DNA of 64,000 nt from contig DATLRD010000028.1 of assembly GCA_035534855.1 (NCBI GenBank), positions 15,503 to 79,502 of the forward strand, given 5' to 3'. This DNA is from DATARH01 sp035534855. Its GTDB lineage: Bacteria > Pseudomonadota > Alphaproteobacteria > ATCC43930 > CGMCC-115725. Below are positions 38,649-47,762 of this stretch, piece after piece. Both the position numbers and the translations under genes were made by a program. A model generated the notes under the pieces. It did not search any database and had not been told where the DNA came from. It saw only the letters and a program-made list of their open reading frames with translations. Numbering within the stretch: position 1 is the stretch's first letter; each line of letters starts with the position of its first letter.

Positions 38649-39332
38649 TCAGCCGACCGGCGTTGCGTCGGGCCCCGCTGGGTTGCTCAGCATCGTCGCC
38701 GCCTCGGGCGGCAACTGCCGCAGATAGCGCAGCGCGGCGTGTCCAAGGCGCCGCTGCAACCAGCGGATCGCCGCAAACCCGGCCTGCAGCGGGATGCCGA
38801 ACGAGACGACCCCGATCGCGAACAGCACCAGCATGCCGCCGAGCGTCGGCATCTTTTCGGCCTGGCGCAGGATGACCGCAATGCCTTCGGGCACGCCGAT
38901 TGCCGCACCGACGCTCGACGACATCACCAGCACGAAAAACGCCCGCGCGATGTTGGGCAGGATCAGCAGACCGGCCAGCGGCGACCCGGCGTGAAGGTGG
39001 CGCACCGCATCGACCGCGCTGTCGGCGACATAGGCGGCGGCATAGGGCACCAGGGCAATCGCCACGGTCATCTCCGGCGACAGGCCGCCCCCATGCGGCA
39101 GCGCGTTCAGCAGAAAGAACATCACGACAAAGGTCGGCGCCGCGCGCATCAGCCCGGTCACGGCTCGCGCCGCGAGCGCCACCGCGCCGTGACGCAGGCG
39201 GGCGATGGTCAGCCCGGCGCCGATCACGACGCCCAGCCCTAGCGCGGTCCCGGCAATCTCGAAATTGACCGACATGCCGGCAAGAAAGGCCGGCAGAAAA
39301 TCGGTCGCCAGGTGGGCGAAGAGGGGGTTCAT
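38649..39332 (-). CDS. Amino-acid-type ABC transporter permease
   Basis: The 227-residue integral membrane protein has about five hydrophobic segments and the HisM/GlnP-type permease pattern: FLAGMSVNFEIAGTALGLGVV at the start, GLMRAAPTFVVMFFL in place of the usual RGTPLLVQLF, and AVRHLHAGSPLAGL-FILP-like EAA loop. The start ATG overlaps the stop of the binding protein-permease gene (ATGA), so the two permeases are made together. The sequence after the EAA loop diverges from the usual form. The ATPase partner is not in this window. Confidence 0.8.
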   Translation of the reverse strand: MNPLFAHLATDFLPAFLAGMSVNFEIAGTALGLGVVIGAGLTIARLRHGAVALAARAVTGLMRAAPTFVVMFFLLNALPHGGGLSPEMTVAIALVPYAAAYVADSAVDAVRHLHAGSPLAGLLILPNIARAFFVLVMSSSVGAAIGVPEGIAVILRQAEKMPTLGGMLVLFAIGVVSFGIPLQAGFAAIRWLQRRLGHAALRYLRQLPPEAATMLSNPAGPDATPVG

Positions 39333-41032
39333 GGCGTGGCGTGGCTCCGCTCGAGGAAGCCCTGGACGCGGCGGCAGAGCCAGACCACCACGATCACCAT
39401 GGCCGTGTAGAAGACGAGGAGCAGCGTATAGGTCGTCGCCCGCCCACTGGAGAACGAGGTGATGTCGGTGAGTGCGCTGAGCAGTTCGGGCGCGCCGATG
39501 AAGCTGGCGATCGGCGTGCCCTTGACCGCGTTGATCAGAAACGCCGCGATCTGCGTCGCCGAGCGGCTCACCGCGCGGGAAAACAGCCCCGTCCGGTCGT
39601 CGGCCGAGGTGCCGGCGCGTTCGGCGCCCAGCGTCAAATAGGCTTCCGAGATCGCCTGCCCGGCATTGCTGCCGTTGGCGAGGCCGAGCGCGACGATCGC
39701 CGCGGCAAGGGCGGCCACCGACGAATAGGGGACCAGCGCGTGGATGACCGACGAGGCGATGACCAGGGTCAGCACGATCGGCGACGATTGCAGCGCGATC
39801 GTGACCGCGCGGGTGGCCCAGCGCAGCACACGCCATCGCGCGCCGAGGGCAAAGCCGAACATCAGCGCGAAGCCGAGCGTTGCGGCGAGCGCCCCGCCGA
39901 CCAGCACCAGCGAATTGACGACGCCATCGAGAAACAGCGACCACGCCGGCGCGGTCTTCAGCATCGGAAGATGCAGGGCGAACCCGCTCGTTCGGCTGAA
40001 CCAGTGCTCGAACGCGGTGACCCGGCCGGCGAACGGGGTCGGCTGCAGGTCGACATTGGCGGCCGGCAGCACGCAGGCGGGGTTGGTGCTGCCGGTGTCG
40101 GTGTTGCACTCGGGGCGCGCCCACACTGCCTTCTGCTGCACCAGAAATTCGGTGCCGATGTGGTTGGCGCGCGCCGCCGCGAGAAACACGCCGTCGCGGT
40201 GAAACACCTGGCTCATCAGGTCCAGCGCCCGCGCCAGCATGGTGGCGTGGCGGCGCGCGACGGCCATGCCCCACGGCACCGGCGCGAAGGCGAACTTGGT
40301 CGAGAATCGGGCGGCAAACGCCGGCTCGTTGAAATAATAGGCGAAAAAGCTGTCGTCCTGGGCGGCCAGCGTACAGGTCTCGTCGTCGAGCCGGTCGGGC
40401 AGGACAGCCGGTTCGTCAAACAGCATCAGCCGCGCGCCGCGGGCGACCAGCTCGGCATTCGAGCCGTTGCCGACCGTGGCGCAGACGGTCCGCCCGCGGA
40501 TCTCGTGCCAATCGGCGACGGTAAGGTCGCGCGGACCGACCACGATTGACTCCGACCGGTAGTAGTGCGGCCGGATAAAGTGCACCTGGCCCTCGCGCTG
40601 GGTATTGTCGCCCATCGTCGCGATCACCAGGTCGATGCTGCCGTCGGCCAGCATCGGGATCCGCGTCGCCGCCTTGACCTTGGCGAATTTCACCTTGACG
40701 CCGAGCCGGTGCGCGACAGTCCGCGCCACGTCGATCTCGTAGCCCTCGCGCACCGTGCCGTGGCGGATGCCGAACAGCGGATATTCCTCGCGCACCCCGA
40801 TGTCGATCGTGCCGCTGCATAGGATGCGGACGAGCCGGTCGGCGTTTGCTGCGCTGCAGCCGCCAGGCGCGGCTGCGGCGGCTCGTGCATCGTCGAGCAC
40901 GCGGACCAGCGCCGCATCGGGCGAGTTGTTGCCGGCGCGCGCCGGGGCCGGCAACGCGGCGAGAAGGCACAGCGCGGCCCCGGCTGCGGCGGCCAGGACG
41001 CGTCGGCCCAGTGACTTAATCGAGCGCCGCAT
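39329..41032 (-). CDS. Fused solute-binding protein and ABC permease
   Basis: The 567-residue product joins two transporter parts. After a signal sequence (ALCLLAALPAPARA), residues ~45-320 form a family 3 solute-binding domain: GTIDIGVREEYPLFGIR, REGYEIDVARTVAHRLG, DLVIATMGDNTQREGQVHF. Residues ~365-560 form a permease: SLFLDGVVNSLVLVGGALAATLGFAL, ALQSSPIVLTLVIASSVI and AFLINAVKGTPIASFIGAPEL (EAA loop). Fusion tethers the receptor to the channel. The start at 41032 overlaps the end of the HemK-like gene by 17 bases. Amino acids are the likely substrate class. Confidence 0.85.
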   Translation of the reverse strand: MRRSIKSLGRRVLAAAAGAALCLLAALPAPARAGNNSPDAALVRVLDDARAAAAAPGGCSAANADRLVRILCSGTIDIGVREEYPLFGIRHGTVREGYEIDVARTVAHRLGVKVKFAKVKAATRIPMLADGSIDLVIATMGDNTQREGQVHFIRPHYYRSESIVVGPRDLTVADWHEIRGRTVCATVGNGSNAELVARGARLMLFDEPAVLPDRLDDETCTLAAQDDSFFAYYFNEPAFAARFSTKFAFAPVPWGMAVARRHATMLARALDLMSQVFHRDGVFLAAARANHIGTEFLVQQKAVWARPECNTDTGSTNPACVLPAANVDLQPTPFAGRVTAFEHWFSRTSGFALHLPMLKTAPAWSLFLDGVVNSLVLVGGALAATLGFALMFGFALGARWRVLRWATRAVTIALQSSPIVLTLVIASSVIHALVPYSSVAALAAAIVALGLANGSNAGQAISEAYLTLGAERAGTSADDRTGLFSRAVSRSATQIAAFLINAVKGTPIASFIGAPELLSALTDITSFSSGRATTYTLLLVFYTAMVIVVVWLCRRVQGFLERSHATP

Positions 41033-41777
41033 CGCTGCCGATCTCGACGATATGCATCTCGACAAACGCGTGCGGCCCATAGCGGTGGATCGATCGCCCT
41101 TCCTCGGCGCCGAGGATCGCGGGGGTCATCAGGTCGAGCTTTTCGTCGGCCAGCGGAACCAGCCGCGTCGCCGCGACCCGCAATGCCAACCCGTCGCGCC
41201 GCAGCATGGCGCGCGACTGGTCGATGCCGATAAACCCGTTATGGGTGATCACGGCGCGGCCGCCGGGGGCGAGATGCGCGGCGAGCCCGGCGAGCAGCGG
41301 GTCGAGCAGCCCGCGGCCGTCGCGACCGCCGCAGCTCCAGCTCGGCAGGCGCCCGTCATATCCCAGGGTCGGCATCGGAAACTGCGGCAGGTTTGCCGCG
41401 ACCAGATCGAAGCGGCGCCCGGCGAGCCGCCGCCACATGTCGCCGCAGAGCATCTCGGTGCGCTCGCCGAAGCCCATTTTGTGCAGCAGGAAATTGCCCG
41501 AGGCGACCGCGACGCCTTCGATGTCGACGCCGCACAGCGTCGCGGCGCCGAGCGCGCCGATTGCGGCCAGCACGACGCCGCTGCCCGAGCCGATCTCGAC
41601 CGCGTCGGCGCCGCGGACCCACCCGGGTCGGGCGTGCAGCGCCTGGATCAGGGCCGCGGTGTATTCGCTCGGGCGCAGCGCGGCGATCACCGGCGGCGGC
41701 GACAGGGGGCCAGCTTCTAGGGGGCCAGCTTCTAGGGGGCCAGCTTCTGCGGCCGGCATTAGCGACAACCCGGCCAT
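41016..41777 (-). CDS. HemK/PrmC-like SAM-dependent methyltransferase
   Basis: The 253-residue product has motif I AVEIGSGSGVVLAAIGALG, motif II LCGVDIEGVAVAS and a NLPQFPMP box in the place of the NPPY motif of N5-glutamine methyltransferases. Here NxPQ replaces NPPY, so the target may differ. HLAPGGRAVITHNGFIG follows. The N-terminus carries three copies of AGPLE from a 15-bp tandem repeat. It overlaps the following binding protein-permease gene and may be co-expressed with it. Confidence 0.75.
   Translation of the reverse strand: MAGLSLMPAAEAGPLEAGPLEAGPLSPPPVIAALRPSEYTAALIQALHARPGWVRGADAVEIGSGSGVVLAAIGALGAATLCGVDIEGVAVASGNFLLHKMGFGERTEMLCGDMWRRLAGRRFDLVAANLPQFPMPTLGYDGRLPSWSCGGRDGRGLLDPLLAGLAAHLAPGGRAVITHNGFIGIDQSRAMLRRDGLALRVAATRLVPLADEKLDLMTPAILGAEEGRSIHRYGPHAFVEMHIVEIGSDAALD
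41705..41749 (-). repeat. 15-bp tandem repeat, three copies, in-frame
   Basis: The unit GGGGGCCAGCTTCTA occurs three times (last base differs in the third copy). It adds AGPLE units near the N-terminus of the HemK-like protein without breaking the frame; it is a good length-polymorphism candidate. Confidence 0.95.
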
Positions 41778-41781
41778 CGTC

Positions 41782-43896
41782 TCAATCCGCTGCCTGTGCC
41801 GGCAGGCGATGCGGCAGTTCCACGCCGGTGAGCCGGCTGATCAGCGCGCGCGCCACCGTGTCGTTCGGGAACTCGTCGAGGATTTCGCGATAGCCGCTCA
41901 GCGCCAACGGCCGATCGTCATGGATCAGGGCTTCGTGCGCCAGCCGGGTCAGCCGGCACAGGCGCACCGTTTCCGGCGTCGGCTCCAGATCGGCCCCCGA
42001 TCCGTAGGCGCCCATCAACTCGTAGATCTGGACCTGGGCCCGCCGCCCCTTGACGGTGACGTCGTCGATCGGCCTGACGCAGAGGCGGTCGCCGGCCTCC
42101 TTGAACACGTTGTGACTGATGCAGATGCGGGTGCCGTATTCCTTGTTCACGCCTTCGAGCCTCGCTGCAATGTTCACGCCGTCACCGATTACGGTGTAGT
42201 CCATGCGCACCCGGGAGCCGATGTTGCCGACCTGCACCGCATCGCAGTGGATGCCGATGCGAACCTTCAGCGGCTTTAGCTCGGCGGCCTGCCACCCTTC
42301 GTTCAGCGCATCCATGCCGTGCTGGATGCGCAGCGCTGCGACGCAGGCGTGCCAGGCATGGTCCTCGAGCAGCGCCGGCGCCCCCCAGAACGCCATCACC
42401 CCATCGCCGATGAACTTGTCGATCGTTCCGGCTTCGGCATTGACCGCCCTGGTGACGAGTTCGAGATAGGCCGACAGGCGCCGCATCAGTTCCTGCGTCG
42501 GCACCTCTTCCGACAGCGTCGAGAACGATTCGAGGTCGGTGAAGAAAATCGTCAGAAAGCGGCTGTGCCCGCCAAGCTCGACGCGCCTGTCCGAGTTGAT
42601 CAGCTGCTTGACGAGGCTCACCGGAACAAACGCCGCGAAAGATTCGACCGTCGCTCCCAGCGTATCGATCGCCTTGGACAGCACCGAGATTTCGGAAAAC
42701 GGCGACCGCAGCGGCGGCACGTCCTCTGCGCCGAGCGACTCGATCTTGGTGACGTTGGTTGCCAGCCGTTCGAGCGGCGACGAAATCACCGCCGACAAGA
42801 AATAGATGATCAGGATCTCGATGACGATCGCGACGAGCCCCCATTCGAAGAGCAGCTTGGCGTTGTGGTCGAACGGGCCGGTGAAATCGCTGAGCGGGGT
42901 GACTGTAAAGAGCTGCCAGTGCTTGCCGAACCGTACCGGCAGCATCGAGCAGCTCGCGATGTATTCCTTGCCGCGGTAGAAAAATGAATACGACTTTTGG
43001 GTGTCGCGCGGGCGTGCGCTATAGGCGATCGCCGGCAATTGCCCGCCGAGCGAGGTGATCGGCTGCAGCGTCACCGTCCCGTCGTCGTTGGTGTAGGTCT
43101 TCGCGAGCGCAGAGTTAGCGAGCACGCCACCCCGTGTATCGAGGATGTAGCTCGAGGTGCCGGGGCTGATCTTGCGCTCGGCGAGAAACTGCGACAGGCC
43201 GTCGAGCGTGATGTCTGCGGCCGCGACGCCGGTCACCTTGCCGTCGGTGTAGATCGGCGCTGCGATCGTGAAACCGATCAGCCCGAGGGCGGCGAAGACT
43301 TCCGGATCGGTGATGATGAGCTTGTGGTTTTCTGCGGTCTGGCGGTACCACAGCCGGGGCCTTGGGTCATAGGTCGTGGGCTGCGCGGTCGTGCCGATCT
43401 GGGTGTGCTGCTCGTCGAGAAAGATGTAGTGGTCGAGCGGTTTCGATCCCGGCTCCGGCGCGATCCAGCGATAGGCGTATTTGACCCCGGCCGGCGGCAG
43501 CCCACCTTGAACCTTGACGGTCGGATTGATCCGCCGCGCCTGGCGGAACGAGCCGTCGGCCAGGCCGACATAGATGCTCACCACCTTATTGCTGTGGAGC
43601 AGCACGCTCAGCAGGTATTTGAGCGAGCGGTTGTCGGCATAGAAGCCGGGCTGCTGATTGCCGACCATCGCGGCGCTGCGAATCAGCGACTTGATCGGGT
43701 TGAACATGCCCTGGATGCTGTCGATCGTCTCGGTACGGAACCGGGCGATCAGCGCATTGGCGTCGTCTCGCGCAATGTTCTTGTTGGATATGTAGTTGAG
43801 CGTGATGATCGCAAAGAAAACCGGGGTGATCAGCACCGCGAACAACACGACGATGCTGCTGCGCAGCCGCAGTTTTCTCGTCTTCAGAAGGCTCAT
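41782..43896 (-). CDS. Cache-domain class III adenylate/guanylate cyclase
   Basis: The 704-residue product has a transmembrane helix at ~16-38, a periplasmic dCache sensor (~40-335; SIYVGLADGSFRQARRI, GFTIAAPIYTDGKVTGVAAADITLDGLSQFL), a second membrane helix (~352-372), a short HAMP-like linker with SSPLERLATNVTKIESL and the cyclase domain (~455-640). The two metal Asp are in IFFTDLESFSTLSEE and FIGDGVMAFWGAPA; GIHCDAVQVGNIGSRVRMDYTVIGDGVN is the core. The last ~70 residues are helical. It would make cAMP or cGMP in response to an external ligand. Confidence 0.9.
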   Translation of the reverse strand: MSLLKTRKLRLRSSIVVLFAVLITPVFFAIITLNYISNKNIARDDANALIARFRTETIDSIQGMFNPIKSLIRSAAMVGNQQPGFYADNRSLKYLLSVLLHSNKVVSIYVGLADGSFRQARRINPTVKVQGGLPPAGVKYAYRWIAPEPGSKPLDHYIFLDEQHTQIGTTAQPTTYDPRPRLWYRQTAENHKLIITDPEVFAALGLIGFTIAAPIYTDGKVTGVAAADITLDGLSQFLAERKISPGTSSYILDTRGGVLANSALAKTYTNDDGTVTLQPITSLGGQLPAIAYSARPRDTQKSYSFFYRGKEYIASCSMLPVRFGKHWQLFTVTPLSDFTGPFDHNAKLLFEWGLVAIVIEILIIYFLSAVISSPLERLATNVTKIESLGAEDVPPLRSPFSEISVLSKAIDTLGATVESFAAFVPVSLVKQLINSDRRVELGGHSRFLTIFFTDLESFSTLSEEVPTQELMRRLSAYLELVTRAVNAEAGTIDKFIGDGVMAFWGAPALLEDHAWHACVAALRIQHGMDALNEGWQAAELKPLKVRIGIHCDAVQVGNIGSRVRMDYTVIGDGVNIAARLEGVNKEYGTRICISHNVFKEAGDRLCVRPIDDVTVKGRRAQVQIYELMGAYGSGADLEPTPETVRLCRLTRLAHEALIHDDRPLALSGYREILDEFPNDTVARALISRLTGVELPHRLPAQAAD

Positions 43897-44240
43897 TGCC
43901 CGGCTCAGCTCCGCCGGATCGATCGGGCGGGGCAGCGGCCGGTTCGCGGAAACGATCGCTTATCTCCGGTATTTTTCAAGTAATGGGGCATCCCGGGCCG
44001 TCGTCGTTATTCGGTGTTGTGAATCCAACCAAATCAGACACCCAATTTCCCATCGGTTTGGATAACAAATCCTTAAGGGAGCCAAGATCTCGGCGGCGGG
44101 CGCGGGCGGGGCCGGGGCCGGCCGGGTCACTGCGCCGGCGCCGGCCCGCATTTCAACGGCAACCGCGAAAAAATCTGTCGAGAGGATTCGCGCTCTTCTG
44201 GTAGATTTTGGGCGTGTATATCCTTCCAAAGGGGCACCAG
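43897..44240. other. Divergent upstream region between the cyclase and Cys-rich peptide genes
   Basis: This 344-base region must hold promoters for both directions. Around 44030-44075 it is AT-rich, with a weak inverted repeat (ATCCAACC ... GGTTTGGAT). I see no gene in it. Confidence 0.4.
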
Positions 44241-44468
44241 ATGCGCAAAATCATTGCTGCCGTCGCGATCACCGGTGCCATGGCGCTGGGCGGTGCCTTC
44301 TTCTCGCAGGCCCAGGCATCCGCCGTGGTGGGGGCGATCCCGCTCGACACCCAGGCGAGCCAGCCGATCCACCCGGCGGCGTGTCGCGGGCGGGGGCCGT
44401 TCTGCCCGCCGGGGCGCCACCGCGTGTGCGGGCCCTATGGCCACCGCTGCTGGTGCGCCCCCTGCTGA
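44241..44468 (+). CDS. Small secreted Cys-rich peptide
   Basis: The 75-residue precursor has a clear signal peptide (MRKIIAAVAITGAMALGGAFF, cleavage near AQASA). The mature part of ~50 residues is basic, Gly/Pro-rich and carries six Cys in CRGRGPFCPPGRHRVCG and HRCWCAPC. Six Cys suggest three disulfides. Resemblance to small secreted GCG/CRPN-type peptides of Alphaproteobacteria is possible but not certain. ATG 44241 follows GGGGCACC. It stands alone between a divergent cyclase gene and the ThDP enzyme gene. Confidence 0.6.
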   Translation: MRKIIAAVAITGAMALGGAFFSQAQASAVVGAIPLDTQASQPIHPAACRGRGPFCPPGRHRVCGPYGHRCWCAPC

Positions 44469-44588
44469 CGCGGGCATGACGGAGCGGCGCCGACGGAAAT
44501 CGCTGCCGGCCCCGTTTCTGCGTCGTAAGCTCTGGCGTTCCGGGTAAGGCTGGTCTAATCCGGGCCGGTCAGAACGGCGGGGTGGGCG

Positions 44589-46403
44589 ATGAGCGAGGCG
44601 AAAGACGGGCCCGGCGCGATCGAGCGGCCGGCCCTGGCCAACGAAACCGGTGATTACTGGGGCAGCGACACGGTCGCGCTGATGATGCGCGAGATCGGGC
44701 TGCCATATGTCGCGCTCAACCCGGGCGCCAGCTATCGCGGGCTGCACGACAGCCTCGTGAACCTGCTCGGCAACACCGCGCCGCAGATGCTCCTGTGCCT
44801 GCACGAAGAGCACGCGATCGCGATCGCCCACGGCTATGCCAAGGTCGCTGGCCGGCCGATGGGGGCGATCGTGCATAGCAATGTCGGGCTGATGCACGCG
44901 ACGATGGGCATCTTCAACGCGTGGTGCGACCGCGTTCCGGTAGTGGTGTTCGGCGCCACCGGCCCGGTCGACGCGGCCCAGCGCCGGCCGTGGATCGACT
45001 GGATTCACACCGCCCAGGACCAGGGCGCGCTGGTTCGCAACTACACGAAATGGGACGATCAGCCGGCTTCGGTCGCGGCCGCGGCCGAATCGGTGCTGCG
45101 CGCGCACCGCATGGCGGTGACCCCGCCCTGCGGCCCGGTTTACGTCTGTCTCGATGCCGCATTGCAGGAAAGCCGGATCGGCGCGCTGCCGCCGTTGCCT
45201 GGGGCCGCACGCTTCAAGCCGCCGCGCCCCGCCGCGCCCGATCCCGCCGCCGCTTCCGAGGCGGCGGGGCTGCTGCAAGGCGCCGAGCGGCCGCTGATCC
45301 TCGCCGGGCGGCTCGGGCGCGGCCAGGCCGAATGGGAGGCGCGGGTCGCGTTCGCCGAGGCGCTCGGCGCGATCGTGCTGACCGACACCAAGACCGGCGC
45401 GACCTTTCCGACCGGGCACCGGCTGCACGGCCCGCCGGCCGGCAACAACCCCGGCCCCGAGGCGTGCGCGCTGATCCGCGAGGCCGACGTGATCCTCAGC
45501 CTCGACTGGGTCGACCTCGCCGGCGCGTTCAAGGCCGCCTGCGCCGGCGAGCCCGGCGGGGCGCCCGCCGCCAAGGTGATCCTCGCCTCGCTCGACCATC
45601 AGATCCACAACGGCTGGAGCATGGATTACCAGGGCCTGCCGCCGACCGACCTGCATCTGCCGGTCGAGCCCGACCGCGCGGTGGCGGCGATCCTGCCGCT
45701 GTTAAAGCCGCGCGCGCCGGGCTGGCAGGGCTATCAGGTAAAGCTCGGCCCGCTGCCCACGCTCGGCACCGGCGACACGATCGCGCCGTCGGATGTCGCG
45801 GCGGCATTGCGCGAGGCGGTCGGCGCGCGGCCGACGACGTTGATCCGCACGCCGCTTGCCTGGGCCGCCGGGTTCTGGGAGGCGGCGCACCCGCTCGATC
45901 TCTTGGGCGGCGACGGCGGCGGCGGCATCGGCGGCGGGCCGGGGATGGCGGTCGGTGCAGCGCTCGCCCTAAAGGAGCTGTCGGGCGGCAGCGGCAGGCT
46001 GCCGATCGCAGTGCTCGGCGATGGCGATTGCCTGATGGGGGTGACCGCGCTGTGGACCGCGGTGCACTACCGCATCCCGCTGCTCGTCGTCGTCTCCAAC
46101 AACAACTCGTTCTTCAACGACGAACTGCACCAGGACCGCATGGCGCGGCAGCGCGGCCGGCCGGTCGGCAACCGGTGGATCGGCCAGCGCATCGCCGACC
46201 CCGAGCCTGACCTCGCGATGCTGGCGCGCGGCCAGGGCGCCGCCGGGTTCGGCCCGCTGCGCCGGCCGGAGGAACTGATGCGCACGCTGCGCGCGGCGAT
46301 CGACCATGTCGATGGCGGTGGGGTCGCGCTCGTCGATGTACGGGTCGAGCCGGGCTACGCGCCCGTCGGCAGCGCGGCGATCCTGCGCGGCGGGTCGGCC
46401 TGA
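44589..46403 (+). CDS. Thiamine-diphosphate-dependent enzyme (acetolactate synthase/decarboxylase superfamily)
   Basis: The 604-residue product has the three-domain layout of the family: an N-terminal Pyr domain with the catalytic Glu region LCLHEEHAIAIAHGYAKVAG, a middle domain, and a C-terminal PP domain with the ThDP motif GDGDCLMGVTALWTAVHYRIPLLVVVSNNNSFFND-type (GDGD..NN). It is not a standard IlvB: the sequence around the substrate site differs and there is no IlvN next to it. Relatives are benzoylformate or oxalyl-CoA decarboxylase-like. The next gene begins three bases after its stop. Confidence 0.85.
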   Translation: MSEAKDGPGAIERPALANETGDYWGSDTVALMMREIGLPYVALNPGASYRGLHDSLVNLLGNTAPQMLLCLHEEHAIAIAHGYAKVAGRPMGAIVHSNVGLMHATMGIFNAWCDRVPVVVFGATGPVDAAQRRPWIDWIHTAQDQGALVRNYTKWDDQPASVAAAAESVLRAHRMAVTPPCGPVYVCLDAALQESRIGALPPLPGAARFKPPRPAAPDPAAASEAAGLLQGAERPLILAGRLGRGQAEWEARVAFAEALGAIVLTDTKTGATFPTGHRLHGPPAGNNPGPEACALIREADVILSLDWVDLAGAFKAACAGEPGGAPAAKVILASLDHQIHNGWSMDYQGLPPTDLHLPVEPDRAVAAILPLLKPRAPGWQGYQVKLGPLPTLGTGDTIAPSDVAAALREAVGARPTTLIRTPLAWAAGFWEAAHPLDLLGGDGGGGIGGGPGMAVGAALALKELSGGSGRLPIAVLGDGDCLMGVTALWTAVHYRIPLLVVVSNNNSFFNDELHQDRMARQRGRPVGNRWIGQRIADPEPDLAMLARGQGAAGFGPLRRPEELMRTLRAAIDHVDGGGVALVDVRVEPGYAPVGSAAILRGGSA

Positions 46404-46405
46404 GC

Positions 46406-47428
46406 ATGGCAGCGGCGGGCGGACTGGCGCTCGACCGGCTCGAACGCTGGCTGGCGGCGCACGTCACCGGGTTTCGCGGCCCGCTTGCCGCCGAGCGGTT
46501 TGCCGGCGGCCAGTCGAACCCGACCTTTCGCCTCACCGCCGGCTCGGGCGAATATGTGCTGCGCCGCAAGCCGCCCGGCCCGCTGTTGCCGAGCGCGCAT
46601 GCGGTCGACCGCGAATACCGGGTGATGCGCGCGCTCGCCGAAACCGGCGTGCCGGTGCCGCGCGTCTTTGCGCTGTGCGAGGACGATGCGGTGATCGGCA
46701 GCGCGTTCTATGTGATGGAATATCTCGACGGCCGCATCTTCTGGGACCAGCGGCTGCTCGACCTCGGTCGCGAAGAGCGCGCGGCGATGTTCGATTCGAT
46801 GAACGCGGTGATCGCGGCGCTGCACTCGGTCGATTACCCGGCGCTCGGCCTCGGCGATTTCGGCCGACCGGGCAACTATATGGGCCGCCAGATCGCGCGC
46901 TGGAGCCGGCAGTACCGCGCGTCGGAGACCGAGTCTCAGCCGGCGATGGATGCGCTGATCGACTGGCTGCCGTTGCATCTGCCGGCCGAAAGCGCGCCGG
47001 CAATCGTCCACGGCGACTACCGCATGGACAATCTCGTCTTTCACAAGACCGAGCCGCGGGTCATCGGCGTGCTCGATTGGGAATTGTCGACGATCGGCGA
47101 CCCCCTCGCCGACTTCGCCTTTCACGTGCTGACCTGGCGGGTGACGCCGGAATTGTTTCGCGGCCTCGCCGGGGTCGATTTCGCCGTGCTCGGCATCCCG
47201 ACCGAGGCCGAATACCTCGCCGCCTATTGCCGGCGCACCCGCCGCGAGGCGATCGGCGACTGGGAGTTCTATCTCGCCTACAGCCTGTTTCGGCTGGCCG
47301 CGATCCTGCAGGGCATCGCCAAGCGGGCGATCGACGGCACCGCGTCAAGCGCCGAGGCCGCTGAAACCGGCCGCCTCGCCCGGCCGCTCGGCGAGATGGC
47401 GTGGGAGATGGCGCGGTCGCTGGGGTAG
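46406..47428 (+). CDS. APH-like phosphotransferase family protein (ACAD10-type kinase fold)
   Basis: The 340-residue product has an aminoglycoside-phosphotransferase-like fold: RFAGGQSNPTFRL (nucleotide loop), YVLRRKPPGPLLPSAHAV (Lys of the ATP site), IVHGDYRMDNLVFH (catalytic loop) and VIGVLDWELSTIGDPLADFA (metal-binding Asp). This variant occurs with acyl-CoA dehydrogenases and may phosphorylate hydroxy-acids, as in 4-hydroxy acid catabolism. It lies three bases after the ThDP enzyme gene and upstream of hydroxyacyl-CoA dehydrogenase and SDR genes, which fits a catabolic role. Confidence 0.85.
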   Translation: MAAAGGLALDRLERWLAAHVTGFRGPLAAERFAGGQSNPTFRLTAGSGEYVLRRKPPGPLLPSAHAVDREYRVMRALAETGVPVPRVFALCEDDAVIGSAFYVMEYLDGRIFWDQRLLDLGREERAAMFDSMNAVIAALHSVDYPALGLGDFGRPGNYMGRQIARWSRQYRASETESQPAMDALIDWLPLHLPAESAPAIVHGDYRMDNLVFHKTEPRVIGVLDWELSTIGDPLADFAFHVLTWRVTPELFRGLAGVDFAVLGIPTEAEYLAAYCRRTRREAIGDWEFYLAYSLFRLAAILQGIAKRAIDGTASSAEAAETGRLARPLGEMAWEMARSLG

Positions 47429-47498
47429 TGGCATCCCCGAAGGTTGCCGTGGACAAGGTTTTGGTTATCTATTGCCAGGTATTGTCAAGGATGACGAC

Positions 47499-47756
47499 AT
47501 GCCCAGCATCAATCTCGGAACGCATTTCGAAAAATTCGTTCATGACCGGGTGGCGCAAGGCCGATATCAAAACGCCAGCGAGGTCGTCCGAGCGGGTCTG
47601 AGGTTGCTTGAAGAGCACGAGATGAGCCTCGAAGAACGGACGGAACTGCTCAAGGCAAAGATTGACGAGGCGTGGGAAGATCCGCGTCCCAGCCTACCTG
47701 CCGATGACGTCTTTGATGAGATCGATGCCTTTTATGCGGACAGTCGAGACCGCTGA
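47499..47756 (+). CDS. parD: ParD-type antitoxin
   Basis: The 85-residue product has the ribbon-helix-helix start INLGTHFEKFVHDRVAQGRYQNASEVVRAGLRLLEEHE, followed by an acidic tail (DEAWEDPRPSLPADDVFDEIDAFY) that binds the toxin. ATG 47499 was chosen because MPSINLG is the usual start; 47472 is an alternative. It is six bases before parE and would repress its own promoter. Confidence 0.88.
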   Translation: MPSINLGTHFEKFVHDRVAQGRYQNASEVVRAGLRLLEEHEMSLEERTELLKAKIDEAWEDPRPSLPADDVFDEIDAFYADSRDR

Positions 47757-47762
47757 GGGGGC

